From Clostridia bacterium (GTDB lineage Bacteria; Bacillota; Clostridia; Christensenellales; Borkfalkiaceae), in contig JAFTWU010000009.1 in assembly GCA_017465145.1 (NCBI GenBank), positions 1 to 64,000 on the forward strand: 64,000 bases of DNA, written 5' to 3'. Made by a program: the position numbers and the translations under genes. Below, one piece after another: positions 61,924 to 64,000 of the stretch (position 1 is its first letter; every line of letters begins with the position of its first letter). Below the pieces are notes generated by a model, which was not told where the DNA came from, searched no databases, and saw only the letters and a program-made list of their open reading frames with translations.

Positions 61924-63636
61924 ATGGCAGAAAAATCAAAGGTTATTAAAGGACAATTTAATAGCGACTTATACAGAAAACTAGCCATGCAAAAGGTTAA
62001 AGATAACGACCTTTTGGGTGCGCTGGGTTTTTTGTTTTCCGCCCTTCGCGAAGTGGACGTTTTTGGCGAAGACAAAACCTTTGAAATATACGGCGAAATT
62101 GCCGACGTTTATTCTGATTTGGGGCTTTTAGAACACTCTAATAGATATTGGTTTAAGTATATGCAATCTGCCCCTAAAGATAAACTTTCGGTGGCTTACG
62201 GCGAGCTTGCGGTTAACTTTTTTTATCTAGAAGATTTGTGGGCGTCTGGCTATTATTTTCACAAAAAAATATCGGCTGACGGCTTTATTTCTAAAGAGAA
62301 TTTAGACCCCGAAATAGTGGAATTTTTAAGCGACGAAGTATCGGGCAAAGACGATTATTTTTTAGCGTACCCCTATTCGCGTGCGGACTATTCCGCGTGG
62401 GTAAAGCGGGCAAAGCGTTTAATGGCGCTAAACGATTTTGAAGGTGCGGAAAGAATTTTTGCATCTATCCCCGAAGAGTGCCTAAAAGAAGACGCTACGG
62501 GGGACTACGCTATAACTTTATACGTTCAAGATAAGCAAGACGAAGTTATAAAATTAAGCAAAAATTCGCTAAAACTTAACGGCGAAAACGTTACGGCTTT
62601 TTGTAATTTAAGCATGGCTTATAGGGCAAAAGGCGACTTGGATAAGGCAAGTTACTATTATAAAAGGGCACTAGAACTAACTTCTGGCGAAGGGAGAGAC
62701 GTGCATAAAATTGCCACTTGCGCCCTTGAAGAAGGGGATACCAAAACGGCTTTAGAAAACATAAAGAAGATACTTTTAGAGCACCCTAACGACCCCGAAA
62801 TGCTTTTCTTCTACGGCGTGGCGCATATCAATAGCGGGGACTATGCGGGCGGTATAAAAGTGCTTAAAAAGGGGCATAGAATTTCCCCTAACGATATTAT
62901 TATAAAATACTATTACGACTTAGCAAAAGCGCTTGAAAAGGGTGATGCTAAGGCACAAAGTTTATTGCCCTTATCTTACGCTAAAGAACTTCCTAAAGCG
63001 GTGGCAACTAACTATCGCAGGCGCATTAACGAGTGGACGAAAGACTTAAACCGCGCGTTTAACGTAATTGATAAAGATGACAGGCTAGAAGTGTTAATTT
63101 GGGGCGCAAAATCAAGCGATTTTACCCTTGCTAAAAAAAGTATTTACGTGTTGGCGCGTTCTAAATCGCCAAAGACGGTTAACCTTATAAACGAACTTTT
63201 AATAGACGATAATATTCACAGCAACGTAAAGCGCGTGGCGGTGTTTGCCTTAATCGCAGGGGGATACCGTGGTAGAATATCGGCACTTGTGGGCAACGTT
63301 ATGGTAAGGGGAAAACCCGCCAAACTAGTTTTTGATAACCACCCGCTATCTACCTATTTTGTAAGCGCTTACGCTTTATGCGTTTCAAAAATGTTGTTCT
63401 TTGGTTTTGAAGATACTAATAAACTTGCTTTTGCGGCAAACAAGATATTCTCTAGGCTAAGCGATAGCTCTACTTCAATACTTAAAACGGCAGATGAACT
63501 TGCGGCGCTTATGCTATACGTTGCCAACCAACCAAAATTTAACGATAAAGATGAAATTTGTGCCATTTTCAACGTGGAAAAACAGGTGCTAGAAGAACTT
63601 ATTAACGAATATAAAGGCGGTGTGAAAAATGATTAA
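61924..63636 (+). CDS. TPR-repeat protein
   Basis: The 570-residue protein carries several tetratricopeptide-like units, for example in residues 70-140 and most clearly at 220-330 (VTAFCNLSMAYRAKGDLDKAS, HPNDPEMLFFYGVAHINSGDY, split by turns). A second part (390-480) looks like HEAT-type helices. It is probably a scaffold or binding protein in the cytoplasm. No Shine-Dalgarno sequence precedes the ATG. It overlaps the next gene by 8 bases. Confidence 0.8.
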   Translation: MAEKSKVIKGQFNSDLYRKLAMQKVKDNDLLGALGFLFSALREVDVFGEDKTFEIYGEIADVYSDLGLLEHSNRYWFKYMQSAPKDKLSVAYGELAVNFFYLEDLWASGYYFHKKISADGFISKENLDPEIVEFLSDEVSGKDDYFLAYPYSRADYSAWVKRAKRLMALNDFEGAERIFASIPEECLKEDATGDYAITLYVQDKQDEVIKLSKNSLKLNGENVTAFCNLSMAYRAKGDLDKASYYYKRALELTSGEGRDVHKIATCALEEGDTKTALENIKKILLEHPNDPEMLFFYGVAHINSGDYAGGIKVLKKGHRISPNDIIIKYYYDLAKALEKGDAKAQSLLPLSYAKELPKAVATNYRRRINEWTKDLNRAFNVIDKDDRLEVLIWGAKSSDFTLAKKSIYVLARSKSPKTVNLINELLIDDNIHSNVKRVAVFALIAGGYRGRISALVGNVMVRGKPAKLVFDNHPLSTYFVSAYALCVSKMLFFGFEDTNKLAFAANKIFSRLSDSSTSILKTADELAALMLYVANQPKFNDKDEICAIFNVEKQVLEELINEYKGGVKND

Positions 63637-64000
63637 AATTGTTGATATAGACGCTCTTTTTGAAGGGTATATTTCCGATTACGTTTACAAGAATATAGGC
63701 AAGGTAAAACCTGAAGAAATTGAAGATAATATGCCCGTTTTATACGAAAAATTCGGCAACGAAAAATTAAAGGAATTAGACGGCAAAACCCCTAACGAAT
63801 ATTACCGCGGTTTTGATGCGGAAACGCTTGTTAATTGCTTAAAAACTCACGTAGAGCAAAAAGTTGACGTAAGCGACTTTTTGTGCGAAGCAATTACTAG
63901 TGCGCTAGGCGCGGAAGACGCCCTTAACAGCGCGCTATCGGAAGATAACGACGAAGTGTTTATGATTTACGTTATGAATATGCTTTTAGAGATAGGCGCA
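63629..64000 (+). CDS. Hypothetical protein, cut by the window end
   Basis: An open frame starts at ATG 63629, inside the last codons of the TPR gene, and runs to base 64000 without a stop (124 residues seen). It begins MIKIVDIDALFEGYISDYVYK and is acidic, with no motif I recognise. The AAAGGCGG stretch 9-16 bases upstream may be its ribosome site. The overlap implies co-translation with the TPR gene. Confidence 0.7.
   Translation, partial: MIKIVDIDALFEGYISDYVYKNIGKVKPEEIEDNMPVLYEKFGNEKLKELDGKTPNEYYRGFDAETLVNCLKTHVEQKVDVSDFLCEAITSALGAEDALNSALSEDNDEVFMIYVMNMLLEIGA

Overview
The window looks like chromosome from an uncultured, low-GC, probably endospore-forming member of the Clostridia (inference). 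The support is spoVG, a McsA-McsB-ClpC protein-arginine-phosphate module with a YwlE-type phosphatase, a DnaD-family primosomal protein, type III pantothenate kinase, DUF4364, TSCPD and DUF554 genes, good Shine-Dalgarno sites and sigma-A-like promoters. No species name can be given from the sequence alone.

Bases 1 to about 15,000 are accessory DNA in three cargo blocks. Block A (1-4465) is a small defence island: an Xre regulator with its own operator, a nuclease-helicase of the DUF2075 type, and a two-gene AbiL/RloAB-like system. Block B (4998-8678) holds a MATE exporter, a NifX-like metal-binding protein with a His/Cys tail, and a CoA-disulfide-reductase-rhodanese fusion. Block C (9167-14937) is a tightly overlapping three-gene operon of a large SNF2-type helicase, a MoxR AAA+ ATPase and a vWA/HExxH protein. 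Blocks A and B each end with the same 45-base tRNA 3' end followed by the same hairpin (4696-4770 and 8734-8808); the second copy is decayed. A related hairpin ends block C. This fits serial integration at a tRNA gene whose intact copy would lie left of the window. No integrase is visible.

From 15,081 onward the gene content is mostly chromosomal: lipid and envelope genes (15.2-17.7 kb), a LysR/DUF554 pair, CapA-like and SGNH-esterase genes, a Nudix hydrolase and TypA (19.6-26.1 kb), a small Cys-rich membrane protein with a possible structured RNA behind it (26.2-26.7 kb), pantothenate uptake and phosphorylation (26.9-28.3 kb) and homoserine dehydrogenase. Next come a DnaD protein with a helicase-loader-like tail, signal peptidase, oligoendopeptidase F, DnaB, and a long cluster tsaC-ywlE-rpiB-galU-mcsA-mcsB-clpC-hpf (39.2-46.6 kb).

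The last third has spoVG and murC (divergent), an LDH-like malate dehydrogenase, and a transporter preceded by a yybP-ykoY (manganese) riboswitch with an overlapping terminator. It also has a large membrane-anchored beta-helix surface protein, a lipoprotein, and a minus-strand lysine-pathway set (asd, dapA, dapB, plus yggS). An envelope protein, Hsp33, a TPR protein and a gene cut by the window end close it. The best candidates for something new are the helicase-MoxR-vWA operon, the riboswitch-transporter pairing, the DnaD/loader-tail fusion, and the candidate RNA at 26.25 kb.
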